Notes: generated from the letters alone by a model not told the origin. 64,000 bases of DNA from Terriglobus saanensis SP1PR4 (GCF_000179915.2 NC_014963.1:1178001-1242000); one strand, 5' to 3'; numbered from the stretch's first letter, positions 34,514 to 44,673 are shown. Program-made: numbers and translations.

Positions 34514-35827
34514 CTAATGATGATTTCCAGGGGCCAACAACGCCTTTTCGCTTTCGCTGGAACTTCGGGAAGCCGCGCTTGGGCGTCTCTTGAAGAGGAA
34601 CCACACGGATACGGCAGCAATACAACCCAAAACCCATAAAGTCCACCAACCGATGGATCTATGGCGCAAGGCTTGCTTGAAGCTGCGCCAGGTCGGAGAT
34701 TGCAGGGTTTCACGTAGGACATGGGTGAGCCTTTTATCTTCGTCAAGCATGCGGTTCTGCTGCGCGGAAGTTATTTGCGCGTCAAGGGTGGGATTACCTT
34801 CGAACGCCCTATCCCAATGACTGAGAATCGCGTGGAGGACTGTGCTGCCGCAGAGCCACGCGGATTCGTAAGCCAATTTGGCTCCCCCCGGATACGGAGA
34901 GGTGAAAGAGTCGATCGCGGTGGTGCCGGGAGCTTGCATCGAGTAATTACTGGCTGTGCGGAGAACCAGGACTCGATTGATATCTACCCGATGAATGTGA
35001 TCTAGCCGTGCGAGAGCGTTCACAATGCCGGAATCTTCCATCTCCGTCATCACAAAGTTTCCCTTGCCACCCGTGTTAAGCTTCACAAAGTCGTTGGCAA
35101 ACGAAGTGAGATTTGTGCCATACCAGTAATGGTCGGACGCAAAATCGTCGCCGAGCAGCACGAATGGCGGGCGTTGCGCATTCGGGTGGCCCGTGTAGGC
35201 AGCGCGAAAGGCCTCGGTAGCCGAATCGTCCGGTAGTTTAAGACTGCGGGTTTGCTCAAATGCCCAGGCCACCAGCTTTGGATTGAGCGCAAAAGTGTTG
35301 AAACCCGGGCGAACTATCGTTGAGTTGGGACGTGCGGAACCCGCAGGGAAGAGGCCATAAGGCCAGTCGGTTGGAGCCTCACGTATATCTATTTCGCTCA
35401 TGACATCGCCGACCACAAAATTCGCCCAAGCGGCCGACCCTATGGAGGCGTCTTCCGGATCGACGCCCGCGATGCCATTGATGATGATGTAGGCATGTGT
35501 GAGGTCGAAGTGCGGATCCAGGCCGATCGCCATCATGGACGCTGAGGCATTGATGAGGGTGTCGCCACTGATCATGCCGAGTACTGTATGTTCGGCATTT
35601 GTGTGGACAGGTAGCGGGACGCCAGGCACGTCGAGAGTCTCAGGCAGATGTTCTCGGGCGCCCCAAAGCTTAAACTCGTTGGGGGTGGTAACCGCGATAA
35701 CCGCTCGAATCAACCACGGCTTTGGCTGCTGTTGCGGTGTGACTTGAGGCCGAATTTTCGATGGGTCAGCGACGAAGAGCAGTGAAAGGAACCCAGCTAT
35801 CACAGAGTTGCGAATTGAACTGCTCAT
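34514..35827 (-). CDS. NUP-family (purine nucleoside permease-like) protein with C-terminal membrane anchor
   Basis: 437 residues from the ATG at 35827, with GGAG 7 bases before it; the longer frame to 35962 has no such signal. An N-terminal hydrophobic signal (SVIAGFLSLLFVADPSK) precedes a NUP (PF06516-type) domain: VHTNAEHTVLGMISGDTLIN, AYIIINGIAGVDPEDASIGS, FVLLGDDFASDHYWYG and MTEMEDSGIVNALARLD. That domain resembles nucleoside phosphorylases. The C-terminus adds a helical region and a membrane span (WWTLWVLGCIAAVSVWFLF) with a basic tail, which bacterial relatives usually lack. It may bind or cleave nucleosides in the periplasm. Confidence 0.8.
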   Translation of the reverse strand: MSSSIRNSVIAGFLSLLFVADPSKIRPQVTPQQQPKPWLIRAVIAVTTPNEFKLWGAREHLPETLDVPGVPLPVHTNAEHTVLGMISGDTLINASASMMAIGLDPHFDLTHAYIIINGIAGVDPEDASIGSAAWANFVVGDVMSEIDIREAPTDWPYGLFPAGSARPNSTIVRPGFNTFALNPKLVAWAFEQTRSLKLPDDSATEAFRAAYTGHPNAQRPPFVLLGDDFASDHYWYGTNLTSFANDFVKLNTGGKGNFVMTEMEDSGIVNALARLDHIHRVDINRVLVLRTASNYSMQAPGTTAIDSFTSPYPGGAKLAYESAWLCGSTVLHAILSHWDRAFEGNPTLDAQITSAQQNRMLDEDKRLTHVLRETLQSPTWRSFKQALRHRSIGWWTLWVLGCIAAVSVWFLFKRRPSAASRSSSESEKALLAPGNHH

Positions 35828-35892
35828 GCTTAGCTCCAGAAACGCGCCAACCAACGACAAAGAACGTCCGTTGGGGACTTTGATATAGCCCC

Positions 35893-37623
35893 TCATTCCG
35901 TTGGACATCTCAGTTGATCCAGGTGACGCGTTGCGATGTCTTTTCGAAGGTAAAAACCCCACTTGTCTGCTATGCCTCCATCAGAATCCGGCACATAGCA
36001 ATAGTCATACTCTCCTGTGATTTTGCTGTTGGACAAAAGATAGGGAGCATGGCTTAAGGAATTTGCTCTTGTCTCCGGGCGAGTGGGGTCGATTGGACCG
36101 CCTGGAATGATTGCTTGCGGGTTCCACTTGTTCAGGGTTTGGCTGACGTTCCACTTGTTGTGCCCAGGCATTCCGCCCTTGGCTTTGCGCGTCGCGATCG
36201 ATTCATCCGCCACGCCATTGAAGTCAGCGATTTCGAATCGAGGCAGATCGTAACTCACGCCAAGATTAAAGAATCCGATGGAGCCGTCCGTGGGCGCCAG
36301 GTTGATTGCAATCCATTGCGAAACGAAAAATTCTTGTGCAGTCGTTGACTCATAGAGCGAATCATGTGAGATGACAGCGTTCTTGTGGCGTTGCGCAATA
36401 AGAGAAGTCAAGCTGCCTATGACGACTACCGCCATGAAGGCCAGGAAAGCGCGAAATCCCCTCGTCGTGGACTGAGGGGGCGAAGCTGAAGGTTGACGTC
36501 TGTATATGGGGGCGATGTCCAGCAGCTCTTTCAGTCGATGTTTAGAAGAGGACAACAACGCGGGGGACGAAACGGCGATCAGGACGGCCAGTTGGCATAC
36601 TGGCGACCAAATCATGCGCGCACCGCTGAGGTAGTCGCTGTTGTACAACGCGATGATCGCTGTAACCAGGCAGGAACTGACAACGAGGAGGCCTTTTTCC
36701 CTGGACATTGTGTGAGAGAAGGCGAAGTAGAAGACAGTTAACATCACGAGCAGCGTCAGAGCGCTGTAGGAGAGAATTCCATTCGCAACGATGTATTTGA
36801 GGATGTAGCCAAGAGAGGGTGCCGCGCCAAACTTGAGTCTCGTGGTCGTCGGTGTGAGATGCCCAAACTGGTGGAGGTTAAGGGCGAGAGCTGCACCTAC
36901 CAGCACTATGTACGGGCCCGCTCCGAAGAGGAGAAATTGGCGGGAACTCGTGGACGCTAAGTATGCGACTGCGAGAATTCCAAGCGAAAGGATGAGACCG
37001 TCTGGCCGAAACAATGTGCTGAGGACCAGAAGAAAGGATACGGCGACCATTCTGCGGGAGGTCATTCCGGGTTTTAAGGACAAAGCGGTTGCGAATGCCA
37101 GGACGAATCCCTGGAAAAGGTGATCCCAGCCATTGAGAGCGAATTTGAAGTTGGTCGAGGTACAGACGAGCAACGACACGAGAAGTAATGCGTTGGTGGT
37201 GGATCTCGAATACCAGACGATGATCGCCGCTGTACCCGCCACAGAGAAGAGGCCTAACAGGGCATAGAAAACTATGGCGACATTCGGTTGCAGGAACTTC
37301 AACAAGCAGGCAAACAGATACGGAGCGATATAGGACGTTGATGGCTGAGCTACATCAATCCGGTTGAACGCTGGTATGCCTCGCCCACGCAGGATATAGC
37401 TGGATCTGAGGGAGATCATGACATCGTCGGAGAGGCGAACGGGCGACGTGAAGAGCTGTCGCGGTGTCCCAGGCTGAGACGGGCGGGCAAAACCATAGAT
37501 GTCTGGCCAAGTCGCGCATACCACTGTGAAAATACATGCGAAGGCAAACGTGAGAATAGCCACAAGTCGTTTGTTGTTTTGAACGCGAGGGAGGCTTGAG
37601 ACTGGGTTATTTCCGTTTTTCAC
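35893..37623 (-). CDS. GT-C-like polytopic membrane protein
   Basis: 576 residues. One membrane helix, then a loop with an acidic pair (SPVRLSDDVMISLRSSYILR), then about nine more membrane helices and a soluble C-terminal domain of about 170 residues (from AQRHKNAVISHDSLYE). An Asp-Asp pair in the first outer loop followed by a long multi-span region and a periplasmic tail is the layout of GT-C glycosyltransferases that use lipid-linked sugars. The family assignment rests on topology and this motif, not on a full match. It is followed at 65 bases by the NUP-family gene and is probably co-transcribed with it. Confidence 0.6.
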   Translation of the reverse strand: MKNGNNPVSSLPRVQNNKRLVAILTFAFACIFTVVCATWPDIYGFARPSQPGTPRQLFTSPVRLSDDVMISLRSSYILRGRGIPAFNRIDVAQPSTSYIAPYLFACLLKFLQPNVAIVFYALLGLFSVAGTAAIIVWYSRSTTNALLLVSLLVCTSTNFKFALNGWDHLFQGFVLAFATALSLKPGMTSRRMVAVSFLLVLSTLFRPDGLILSLGILAVAYLASTSSRQFLLFGAGPYIVLVGAALALNLHQFGHLTPTTTRLKFGAAPSLGYILKYIVANGILSYSALTLLVMLTVFYFAFSHTMSREKGLLVVSSCLVTAIIALYNSDYLSGARMIWSPVCQLAVLIAVSSPALLSSSKHRLKELLDIAPIYRRQPSASPPQSTTRGFRAFLAFMAVVVIGSLTSLIAQRHKNAVISHDSLYESTTAQEFFVSQWIAINLAPTDGSIGFFNLGVSYDLPRFEIADFNGVADESIATRKAKGGMPGHNKWNVSQTLNKWNPQAIIPGGPIDPTRPETRANSLSHAPYLLSNSKITGEYDYCYVPDSDGGIADKWGFYLRKDIATRHLDQLRCPTE

Positions 37624-37858
37624 AGTATCAATCCATTGCTCTCTTACCGAAGGCGGTTGCTCCGGTTCTCACCTGCATCCCTGAGGTATCGTTAGCGGGA
37701 CCTAACGAACTTTATTCGAAGCCTGGCACCCAAGTTGTCATGGAAATGTCTATTCATCGGTGCTGTTTGTCGAGAGCCGCTACGTCTTCTTTCTATGTAT
37801 TTGTTGGCTGCTTGCGGTTCGCGTGATCGATGCGGGCGGCTGCGAACACAACTCCCAA

Positions 37859-39181
37859 ATGCGGACGCTAGAATTGATCTGTGAAACTCCTATTTCTTTT
37901 GCAAGTCTTCTATTGTTCCCGCTCTGCGTGGCCCTGACCGGCTGCGGCAAGCCTGCACTCGATGTGCCTGCGTCCTTGACCACAGTCGGGCAGGCAACGC
38001 CCATCGCCGTCTATGTGCGCGATCCGCACGGTGTCAGCAAGCTCACCGCAACTCTGGCTCAGAACGGCGCGCAGTATCAGGCATGGCAGGCCCCAGCTGC
38101 TTCGAAAGGCGCTGATACTGCCTTCAACTTCGAGATCGGCGTCAAAACCACACCCCAGCTGCACGATGGTCCCGCACGCTTGATCCTCGAAGCCACATCT
38201 GGCGGTCTGTTTCACGGCACCACTCGCCTGGAACGCGAGGTGAATGTGGTCACGCTGCCGCCTCTCATCAGCGCGGACTCCGACCAGCACTACCTGTACC
38301 TCGGCATGGCGGATCTCGCGACGATGAACGTTACGGGCTCCTATACCTCCGCAGGAGTCCGCGTCGGAAACCAGACGTTTCGCGCCTGGCCGATGCCCGA
38401 CGGCAAGCCCGGCCTCTTTTCTCTGTTCGCCTTTGCCTGGAATATGCCTCCAGGAACGACGCCTCTGGCCTACGCTTCCAATAGTGCCGGCAACGATGTG
38501 ACGACGCCGCTGACCGTGATCTTCCCCAAGAAGGAACAGCCTGTCTACACACAGCATGAGATCCAGCTCTCCGACCAGTTCATGCAGAAGGTCCTGGGCG
38601 AGCTCGACCCCAACGGCACGGGTGATCCCGTTGTGCGCTTCGTCAAGATCAACACCGAGATGCGTCAGGCTAACAACAAGACGCTGTCCGACCTGCGCCT
38701 GAAGACTGCAGAGAAATTCCTCTGGTCTCAGCCCTTCACGCGCCAGTCGCATGCGCAGGCCGAGGCCACCTTTGCGGATGTACGCAGCTATATGTACCAC
38801 GGTAAGAAGATCGATCAGCAGGTGCATCTTGGTTATGATCTAGCCGTCACACAGCATGTAGGCGTCGAGGCCTCGAACGACGGCCGTATCGTCTGGGCCG
38901 CCCCTCTTGGTATCTACGGTAACTGCGTTGTGGTCGATCACGGCTACGGTCTGCAAACGATCTACGGCCACATGAGCCGGATCGATGTGCATGTGGGTGA
39001 CATGGTCAAACGCTCACAGATTATGGGTCTGAGCGGTATGACTGGAATGGCTGGCGGCGACCACGTCCACTTTGCCATGCAGCTCGATGGTGTCCAGATC
39101 GATCCCAAGGAGTGGTGGGACGCGCACTGGATCCAGGACCACGTCGCCCGTCGTGTCGATCTGCCCGGCTTCGGAAAGTAA
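37859..39181 (+). CDS. M23-family peptidase, probable lipoprotein
   Basis: 440 residues from the ATG at 37859, selected because it yields a signal with a lipobox (LCVALTGCGKP). The frame is open to 37760 and a TTG start at 37874 is also possible. The N-terminal half is beta-rich and unassigned. The C-terminal LytM/M23 domain has HLGYDLA (first His and Asp ligands), VVVDHGYGLQTIYGHMSRID, the lysostaphin-type GDMVKRSQIMGLSGMTG, and HVHFAMQLDG. It should cleave peptidoglycan cross-links or regulate amidases in the periplasm. It ends in a hairpin shared with the facing regulator gene. Confidence 0.88.
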   Translation: MRTLELICETPISFASLLLFPLCVALTGCGKPALDVPASLTTVGQATPIAVYVRDPHGVSKLTATLAQNGAQYQAWQAPAASKGADTAFNFEIGVKTTPQLHDGPARLILEATSGGLFHGTTRLEREVNVVTLPPLISADSDQHYLYLGMADLATMNVTGSYTSAGVRVGNQTFRAWPMPDGKPGLFSLFAFAWNMPPGTTPLAYASNSAGNDVTTPLTVIFPKKEQPVYTQHEIQLSDQFMQKVLGELDPNGTGDPVVRFVKINTEMRQANNKTLSDLRLKTAEKFLWSQPFTRQSHAQAEATFADVRSYMYHGKKIDQQVHLGYDLAVTQHVGVEASNDGRIVWAAPLGIYGNCVVVDHGYGLQTIYGHMSRIDVHVGDMVKRSQIMGLSGMTGMAGGDHVHFAMQLDGVQIDPKEWWDAHWIQDHVARRVDLPGFGK

Positions 39182-39193
39182 TTGCGCGAACAG

Positions 39194-39226
39194 GACGAGG
39201 CGGTCTAAGAGATGGGCCGCCTCGTC
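39194..39226. terminator. Hairpin between convergent genes
   Basis: GACGAGGCGG (39194-39203) pairs perfectly with CCGCCTCGTC (39217-39226), 13-base loop. It lies between the M23 stop (39181) and the facing stop at 39233. No T run; termination is inferred. Confidence 0.5.
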
Positions 39227-39232
39227 GTGAAG

Positions 39233-40681
39233 CTAAGAAGCGCCTATCCGCTCCAGAATGAGCTGCGGTGCCGATGCATTGGCCGCGAAGCTTCCGGCAC
39301 CGATGAGCAACTCGAATCTCTGCAAACCGCCATGAGCCATCTTTGCCCGCTGTAGAATCGGCATCATCAACGAAGGCGTAAGGAGAAACGTAGTGGCCGC
39401 TTCCGTGCCAGCCGTGTTCAATCCACCCACAATCAGAACATGTCCCGTTGAGGTGAGATTTGGAACATAGGTGATGAGGCCGTAGGTATGATTCGGGTCC
39501 GGAGTGCCATAGATTTTCTGCTCTCCGGCTCGTGGTTGCGCATTGAGGATTCCTGACGGTTTGTTCGTGCCAGCGTTGATGGTGAAGCGAAAGTTCATCT
39601 GGGGCTGAAAGAGCTCGATCCATGGATTGGCTTCAATGGATCCGATTAAGATCGCATTCCCGACTCTGAGGTCTTCCATGCGCAGATCACGAGCATATCG
39701 AATCATCATGCGTGCGGGCACGGCTTCTTCCAACTGTCCCAGATGAGCAACAAAGTCCAGGTCAACGACGCTGGTGTAGCGCCTGGCTCCGAGCTTGAGT
39801 ATCTCTGGGGCACCCGGACTGTTGTCTATCTTAAGATTGGTCCGATAGCTTCCATTGACATAGCTGGCAAGCGGCACGGGCCTCTCCGTAAGCCCTTGCA
39901 TGATGATCAGTCCATCATCGGACGGCACGATAAACGTGTCTTGCTCTTTGCTGAAAAGCTGCGTCCAAAGCGTATGCGACATTGCCGCAGCTGGCGAGAA
40001 GTTCGTTCTCTTAAACAATTGGCTGGACAGGAGAAACGCCCCTCCGATGCCAAGGAGCATACCCACCAGGAATGCAGGCAGAGCGAAGTTCCAGAGACGC
40101 TTCGCTTTCGGTTTTTTAAACCAACCAGCAGATGAAAGACCTGAGCGATTGTCACGCGTCTCCGTTTCCGCTATATCCTCTGCGTTTGGCAGGACGGAGA
40201 CCCCGCCCAACGTGTATTCCTCTTCGGAGTCGCTGCCTTCAACGGACTCCACCAGGCCGGACGCTTTCTCACTTAGCTGATTAAAAAACTGGGGGACATA
40301 ACCGCCACGCGGGATCTCCATACGCAGCGGCTCATGGCTGCCCTCGCCAGAAAAATATTCTTCAAGGCGTTTGCGAAGATTGCGGGCATAGCTGCGAACG
40401 ATATTGTCTTCATTCGAGTCGTAGCCATCGGGTCGTCCGAAGACGAGTACGCCGATCTGCTGTTCGGTGATCTCGTCGCCGCGATCCAGGATGTGACGAT
40501 CGACAACATAGAGCAGGAACTCCGCCATCAGCCGAGAACGGCCAAGGCTTCCACTGGCCGCGATACGCTGGGCCAACTGCCAGCGCGGATCATCGCTGCG
40601 GTCAGCCCTTTCCGTAGGCGCCTTTGGCAACGGTAAAGTGAATTCTCCGTTTCTCTTTATGGGTGCTTCTAAAGTCTGCAT
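39233..40681 (-). CDS. Winged-helix-like regulator with membrane anchor, Acidobacteria type
   Basis: 482 residues from the ATG at 40681, which follows AGGA; the frame extends to 40852 with no other Met. Residues about 33-133 form a domain seen in many Terriglobia proteins: GRSRLMAEFLLYVVDRHILD, QIGVLVFGRPDGYDSNEDNI, VRSYARNLRKRLEEYF and EIPRGGYVPQF. Its layout resembles a CadC-like DNA-binding wing. A membrane span (FALPAFLVGMLLGIGGAFLL) separates it from a C-terminal sensor-like domain of about 270 residues. It is divergent from the TonB receptor (285-base gap) and probably controls that locus; this is inferred from position. Confidence 0.68.
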   Translation of the reverse strand: MQTLEAPIKRNGEFTLPLPKAPTERADRSDDPRWQLAQRIAASGSLGRSRLMAEFLLYVVDRHILDRGDEITEQQIGVLVFGRPDGYDSNEDNIVRSYARNLRKRLEEYFSGEGSHEPLRMEIPRGGYVPQFFNQLSEKASGLVESVEGSDSEEEYTLGGVSVLPNAEDIAETETRDNRSGLSSAGWFKKPKAKRLWNFALPAFLVGMLLGIGGAFLLSSQLFKRTNFSPAAAMSHTLWTQLFSKEQDTFIVPSDDGLIIMQGLTERPVPLASYVNGSYRTNLKIDNSPGAPEILKLGARRYTSVVDLDFVAHLGQLEEAVPARMMIRYARDLRMEDLRVGNAILIGSIEANPWIELFQPQMNFRFTINAGTNKPSGILNAQPRAGEQKIYGTPDPNHTYGLITYVPNLTSTGHVLIVGGLNTAGTEAATTFLLTPSLMMPILQRAKMAHGGLQRFELLIGAGSFAANASAPQLILERIGAS

Positions 40682-40966
40682 GAGTCCTATGTCACTTACT
40701 GAGAGCGAGTCTATGGGGCTTATGTGAACGCCCGGTAAATTTGCCCTGCGTGAACTCTTCGAACACACGTGTATAAAAGTGCGGCGCCGAAATGCAACTG
40801 CTTTATTCCAAGCGGGATAGGTCGCGGTTGCCGTGCATGCAGGGACGCACACCTGAAATACACCTACCGCCGCCAGCGTGATTCTCCAATACTCGGGTCA
40901 TTCAGGTCATCTCTGTGTTCGACGTAAATCAGCACGCAAGCCACTTAGAAACGAAGAGGAGCAGTA

Positions 40967-43900
40967 ATGATTTTTTTGATGCGACATTCAACCGTGAGAA
41001 AAGAAGTGTCTTCCGCAAGACGACGCTTTTCACAGCACGGTCTCCCGTGTAGTCCTTTGCTCTCCTTCGGTCATGCATCTGGTTCTTCCGTGGGAGTAAC
41101 CAAACGCTGCCTGCATTCCAACTGGGCTGCAACGCTCATCCTGCTTTGGCTTTTGGTCGTTCCTGCAACCGGGCTCAGAGCGCAGTCCGATCTCTCCGGC
41201 ATCTCGGGAACGATTACAGATGCTTCAGGTGCTGTCGTCCGTGGAGCGGAGGTCACCGTCACGGATGAAGCAACCGGCACGTCCCACAAAAGCACGACCA
41301 ATGACTCCGGCTACTACACCATCCCGAGCCTTTCGCCGGGCAAATACACGATCGTCGTCGAAGCCCCTTCCTTCGCGAGCCTGACGAGCACGGGGAACAA
41401 TCTTGATCCCTCGGTGTCCACCACGGCCAATCTGCGACTCAAGGCCGGTTCCACGACAGAGACAGTGCAGGTAGCCGCTCAAGAGACAGCCATCCAGACC
41501 GATAGCACAACGCTCGGCAAAGTGATCACCGCCAATCAGGCTGAGACGCTGCCGCTGAGCGGACGCAATCCGATTAACCTTGCTCTTCTGAAAGCGGGTG
41601 TTACCAGCACCTCAGGCAATGTCTCCAACTTTCAGTTCAGCACAGGTCTGGGCGCTCTGAATATCAACGGCGCACGCGAGCGGGACAACCTGTTGACGTA
41701 TGACGGTGCGGTGGCCGTTCGAGTCCGCGCCAGTGGCGACTCGACGGGCGTCCTCGATCTGGACGCGGTGCAGGAAGTGCAGGTGCTCTCGGCCAATTAT
41801 CCGGCGGAGTACGGTCGCTCCGTCGGAGGGCAGGTCCGCATCATCACCAAGGCCGGCACCTCTCAGTTCCACGGCAGTGCGTACGAGTATCTACAGAACC
41901 CGGTGCTGAATGCCAACACCTGGGTACGCAACCACAACGCGAATAACGCGAATCCAAACTATCCTGCAGCTCTCAAGACGAATTTTGTAGCGCCATTCAC
42001 CTTCAACCAGTTCGGTTTCAACGTCAATGGTCCGCTATATGTTCCACGCGTGTTGCCAAAGGGGAAGGTCTTCTTTCTCTACTCGGAGGCGTTCGTTCAG
42101 TTTCCGGCTACCAATACGAACCCGGTGACCGTGCCTAATCCAGCCTTTCGCACAGGCGACTTCAGTTCGATCGCAACCCACATCCGGGATCCGCAATCCG
42201 CGCTGCCCTGCGATCCCAAGACTGGCGGAGCTGGCTGCTTTGCGGGAAACATCATTCCGAAGTCCCGCCTTAGCCCGAACGGTGTAGCTCTGCTCACTGC
42301 CTTTCCCACGCCCACTCCCAACTTTCTCCTCGGGACTCAGAACCTTCTGCAGGTGGCGAGCCATCCACAGACCCAGCAGATCGACACAGGCAATCTCGAC
42401 ATCATCCCGACAGAAAAAGACTACATCCGCTTCCGGTTGATGCACTTTTTCTACCACGAAGACAATCCGTTCTCGTCAGCTTACGATGTCGTTCCACGGC
42501 TCTACAATCGTCCCAACCAGACGGGCTCTCTCGATTGGGTCCACACCTTCAACCCAAAGACGATCAACGAAGTACTGCTTACCATCAGTCATGGTGCGGA
42601 CCGCTTGAGCATCGATACTTCGTCGGGGCTCTACGACCGCACCAAGTATGGCATCAACTATCCTTACCTCTTTCCGAATGGGAAGGACCTTCCGAATAAA
42701 ATTCCGACGGTGCAGTTTGATAACAGCGGCATCACGACACTGGACGGTAGCGCTTATCCCTCGCACTCGCAGGGACTCGTGATGGACTACGCCGATACCG
42801 TCACCCGCATCATCGGCAATCACACGATACGTGTAGGTGTCCTCTACGAACGTGCGGCGGCGAATGATGACGACCAGATTTCTGGCCAGAACACTGTTCC
42901 CGGACAGACCAATAATCAAAACGGTAAGTTTGAGTTTTCGAGCGCCAATCCTGTCGGCACCGGACTCGATACCGCCGACGCCGCGCTCGGCCTCTTCACC
43001 AGCTATGCCGAAGTTGGTCCCAGAGCGGAGACACCGTACCGTGCCAATCTGTACGACTTCTTCGCCCAGGACTCGTTCAAGGTGAGTGCGAAACTTCATT
43101 TCGACTACGGCATGCGCTACTCCATCGTGCAGCCCTTTTACAGCCTTTGGAATAATATCGGCACTTTCGATCCGGCCTTCTATAACCCTGCGAGTGCAAT
43201 CAAGGTGGATCCCACCACAGGGAATCCGATCGCAGGCACAGGCGATCCTCTCAACGGCACCGTCCTGTTCGGCAGCGGATTTACTGCAAGCGCCAAGGCG
43301 CATGTGCCCATCGCTGTGACCGGTCAATACGACTCACTCTTTCATAACCTTCCTCGTGGATACATCGATGTCCACTACACCACCTTCCAACCTCGTGTCG
43401 GACTGGCGTACGCGTTCAACAGCAAGACCGTACTCCGCTCGGGCTTTGGCCGGTATATCAGTCGCCAGGGTGTGTCGGATGGAGTCTTCGAAGGTGGCGC
43501 GCCTCCGCTTCAGTCTTACGCCGGTATCAGCGGTGGCAGCGTGGACAATCCGGGAGCGGGTGCAGCGGGTTCGTTCCCCACGATTTCGGGACGGGTCGAT
43601 CGCAGCTCGCCTCCGCCCGAATCTTATGTCTGGAACTTCTCGGCGGAGCGCGATCTCGGATTCAATACCATTCTGGGAGTCTCTTACGTCGGTCGTCGCG
43701 GCTTGCACGGGCAGTTTCAGTCCAACCTCAACCAGGCCCAGCCTGGAACGCAGCAGGCCATCGGTAAACAGAATATCAACGCCTATCGTCCGTTCCTCGG
43801 CTATGGACCCATCACTCAGGTCAAGCAGAGTGCAGGTTCGGCATATGAAGGTCTCCAAATGGACCTTAATCATCGTTTCGAACACGGACTTGGTTTCGGG

Positions 43901-44566
43901 GTCGCTTATACCTACGCTCACGCTTCGGACTGCGGCTCGTTCCAGAAGAACTTCCTTCCGAACACTTACGATCCCAAGGCCATCTGCGGCCCGGCAGACT
44001 ACGATATCCGGAATGCAATTACCATCAACGCTGTCTATACACTTCCATTCCATAGCCACAGCCGGTTCGCGAACGAGGCCCTGGGCGGCTGGCAACTGAG
44101 CCAGATTTACAACTTCCAAACAGGAACGCCCTTCTCCGTCGCTACGACGAGCGATATCGCCGGAGTGGGAGCAGGTAGCGGGGCACAACTGCTGCAGATT
44201 ACTCCCGGCGCCAACCTAAAAGGCAACGGCAAGTTCTCTACTTCGTCGGGAGATAGTAACTACTGGTTCAACCCGGCGGTCTTCTCTTATGCTCCGGCCG
44301 GTACGTTCACAACACAGAAGAACCGTAATATTCTCCGCAATCCCGGCCTGGAGAACTTCAACGCTTCTCTGATGAAGCGCTTCCAAACCTTTGACAACCA
44401 GTTCCTCATCTTTCGCTTTGAAGCCTTCGACTTCCCCAACCATCCAAACTGGGCCGCAGCCGATGCGACCTTTACGAACGGAACGCCAGCGATCAATACC
44501 TTCGGCAAGGTCAACAGCAAGACCGGTCAGAGATCCATGCAGGCCAGCCTTCGTTACTCGTTCTAG
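40967..44566 (+). CDS. Oar-like TonB-dependent receptor with carboxypeptidase-regulatory domain
   Basis: 1,199 residues, with GAGGAG 5 bases before the ATG. An unusually long N-terminal extension of about 50 residues precedes the hydrophobic signal core (NWAATLILLWLLVVPATG). A carboxypeptidase-regulatory-like Ig domain follows (GISGTITDASGAVVRGAEVT), then the plug (LSGRNPINLALLKAGVTSTS, SANYPAEYGRSVGGQVRIIT) and a beta-barrel ending in an aromatic residue (ASLRYSF). Such receptors import glycans or other large ligands across the outer membrane with TonB energy. It is followed by a hairpin and then GH92. Confidence 0.9.
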   Translation: MIFLMRHSTVRKEVSSARRRFSQHGLPCSPLLSFGHASGSSVGVTKRCLHSNWAATLILLWLLVVPATGLRAQSDLSGISGTITDASGAVVRGAEVTVTDEATGTSHKSTTNDSGYYTIPSLSPGKYTIVVEAPSFASLTSTGNNLDPSVSTTANLRLKAGSTTETVQVAAQETAIQTDSTTLGKVITANQAETLPLSGRNPINLALLKAGVTSTSGNVSNFQFSTGLGALNINGARERDNLLTYDGAVAVRVRASGDSTGVLDLDAVQEVQVLSANYPAEYGRSVGGQVRIITKAGTSQFHGSAYEYLQNPVLNANTWVRNHNANNANPNYPAALKTNFVAPFTFNQFGFNVNGPLYVPRVLPKGKVFFLYSEAFVQFPATNTNPVTVPNPAFRTGDFSSIATHIRDPQSALPCDPKTGGAGCFAGNIIPKSRLSPNGVALLTAFPTPTPNFLLGTQNLLQVASHPQTQQIDTGNLDIIPTEKDYIRFRLMHFFYHEDNPFSSAYDVVPRLYNRPNQTGSLDWVHTFNPKTINEVLLTISHGADRLSIDTSSGLYDRTKYGINYPYLFPNGKDLPNKIPTVQFDNSGITTLDGSAYPSHSQGLVMDYADTVTRIIGNHTIRVGVLYERAAANDDDQISGQNTVPGQTNNQNGKFEFSSANPVGTGLDTADAALGLFTSYAEVGPRAETPYRANLYDFFAQDSFKVSAKLHFDYGMRYSIVQPFYSLWNNIGTFDPAFYNPASAIKVDPTTGNPIAGTGDPLNGTVLFGSGFTASAKAHVPIAVTGQYDSLFHNLPRGYIDVHYTTFQPRVGLAYAFNSKTVLRSGFGRYISRQGVSDGVFEGGAPPLQSYAGISGGSVDNPGAGAAGSFPTISGRVDRSSPPPESYVWNFSAERDLGFNTILGVSYVGRRGLHGQFQSNLNQAQPGTQQAIGKQNINAYRPFLGYGPITQVKQSAGSAYEGLQMDLNHRFEHGLGFGVAYTYAHASDCGSFQKNFLPNTYDPKAICGPADYDIRNAITINAVYTLPFHSHSRFANEALGGWQLSQIYNFQTGTPFSVATTSDIAGVGAGSGAQLLQITPGANLKGNGKFSTSSGDSNYWFNPAVFSYAPAGTFTTQKNRNILRNPGLENFNASLMKRFQTFDNQFLIFRFEAFDFPNHPNWAAADATFTNGTPAINTFGKVNSKTGQRSMQASLRYSF

Positions 44567-44579
44567 CTTTGCCTCTGTT

Positions 44580-44610
44580 CCTTGCCGCTGGTATTACTCC
44601 AGCGGCAAGG
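44580..44610. terminator. Hairpin between the TonB receptor and GH92 genes
   Basis: CCTTGCCGCTGG (44580-44591) pairs perfectly with CCAGCGGCAAGG (44599-44610), 7-base loop. It starts 14 bases after the receptor stop. With no T run it may attenuate or stabilise rather than fully terminate, allowing different levels of receptor and enzyme. Confidence 0.5.
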
Positions 44611-44673
44611 ACCTGTAGATTGTGAGACGATCTTTCACTACCAGCCCAATCCAAGAACGAAGGATATTTATTC

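Noticed and set aside
34231-37623. A genomic island beginning at the tRNA-Arg gene
   Set aside because: No integrase, direct repeat of the tRNA 3' end or mobility gene is visible; only the position next to a tRNA suggested it.
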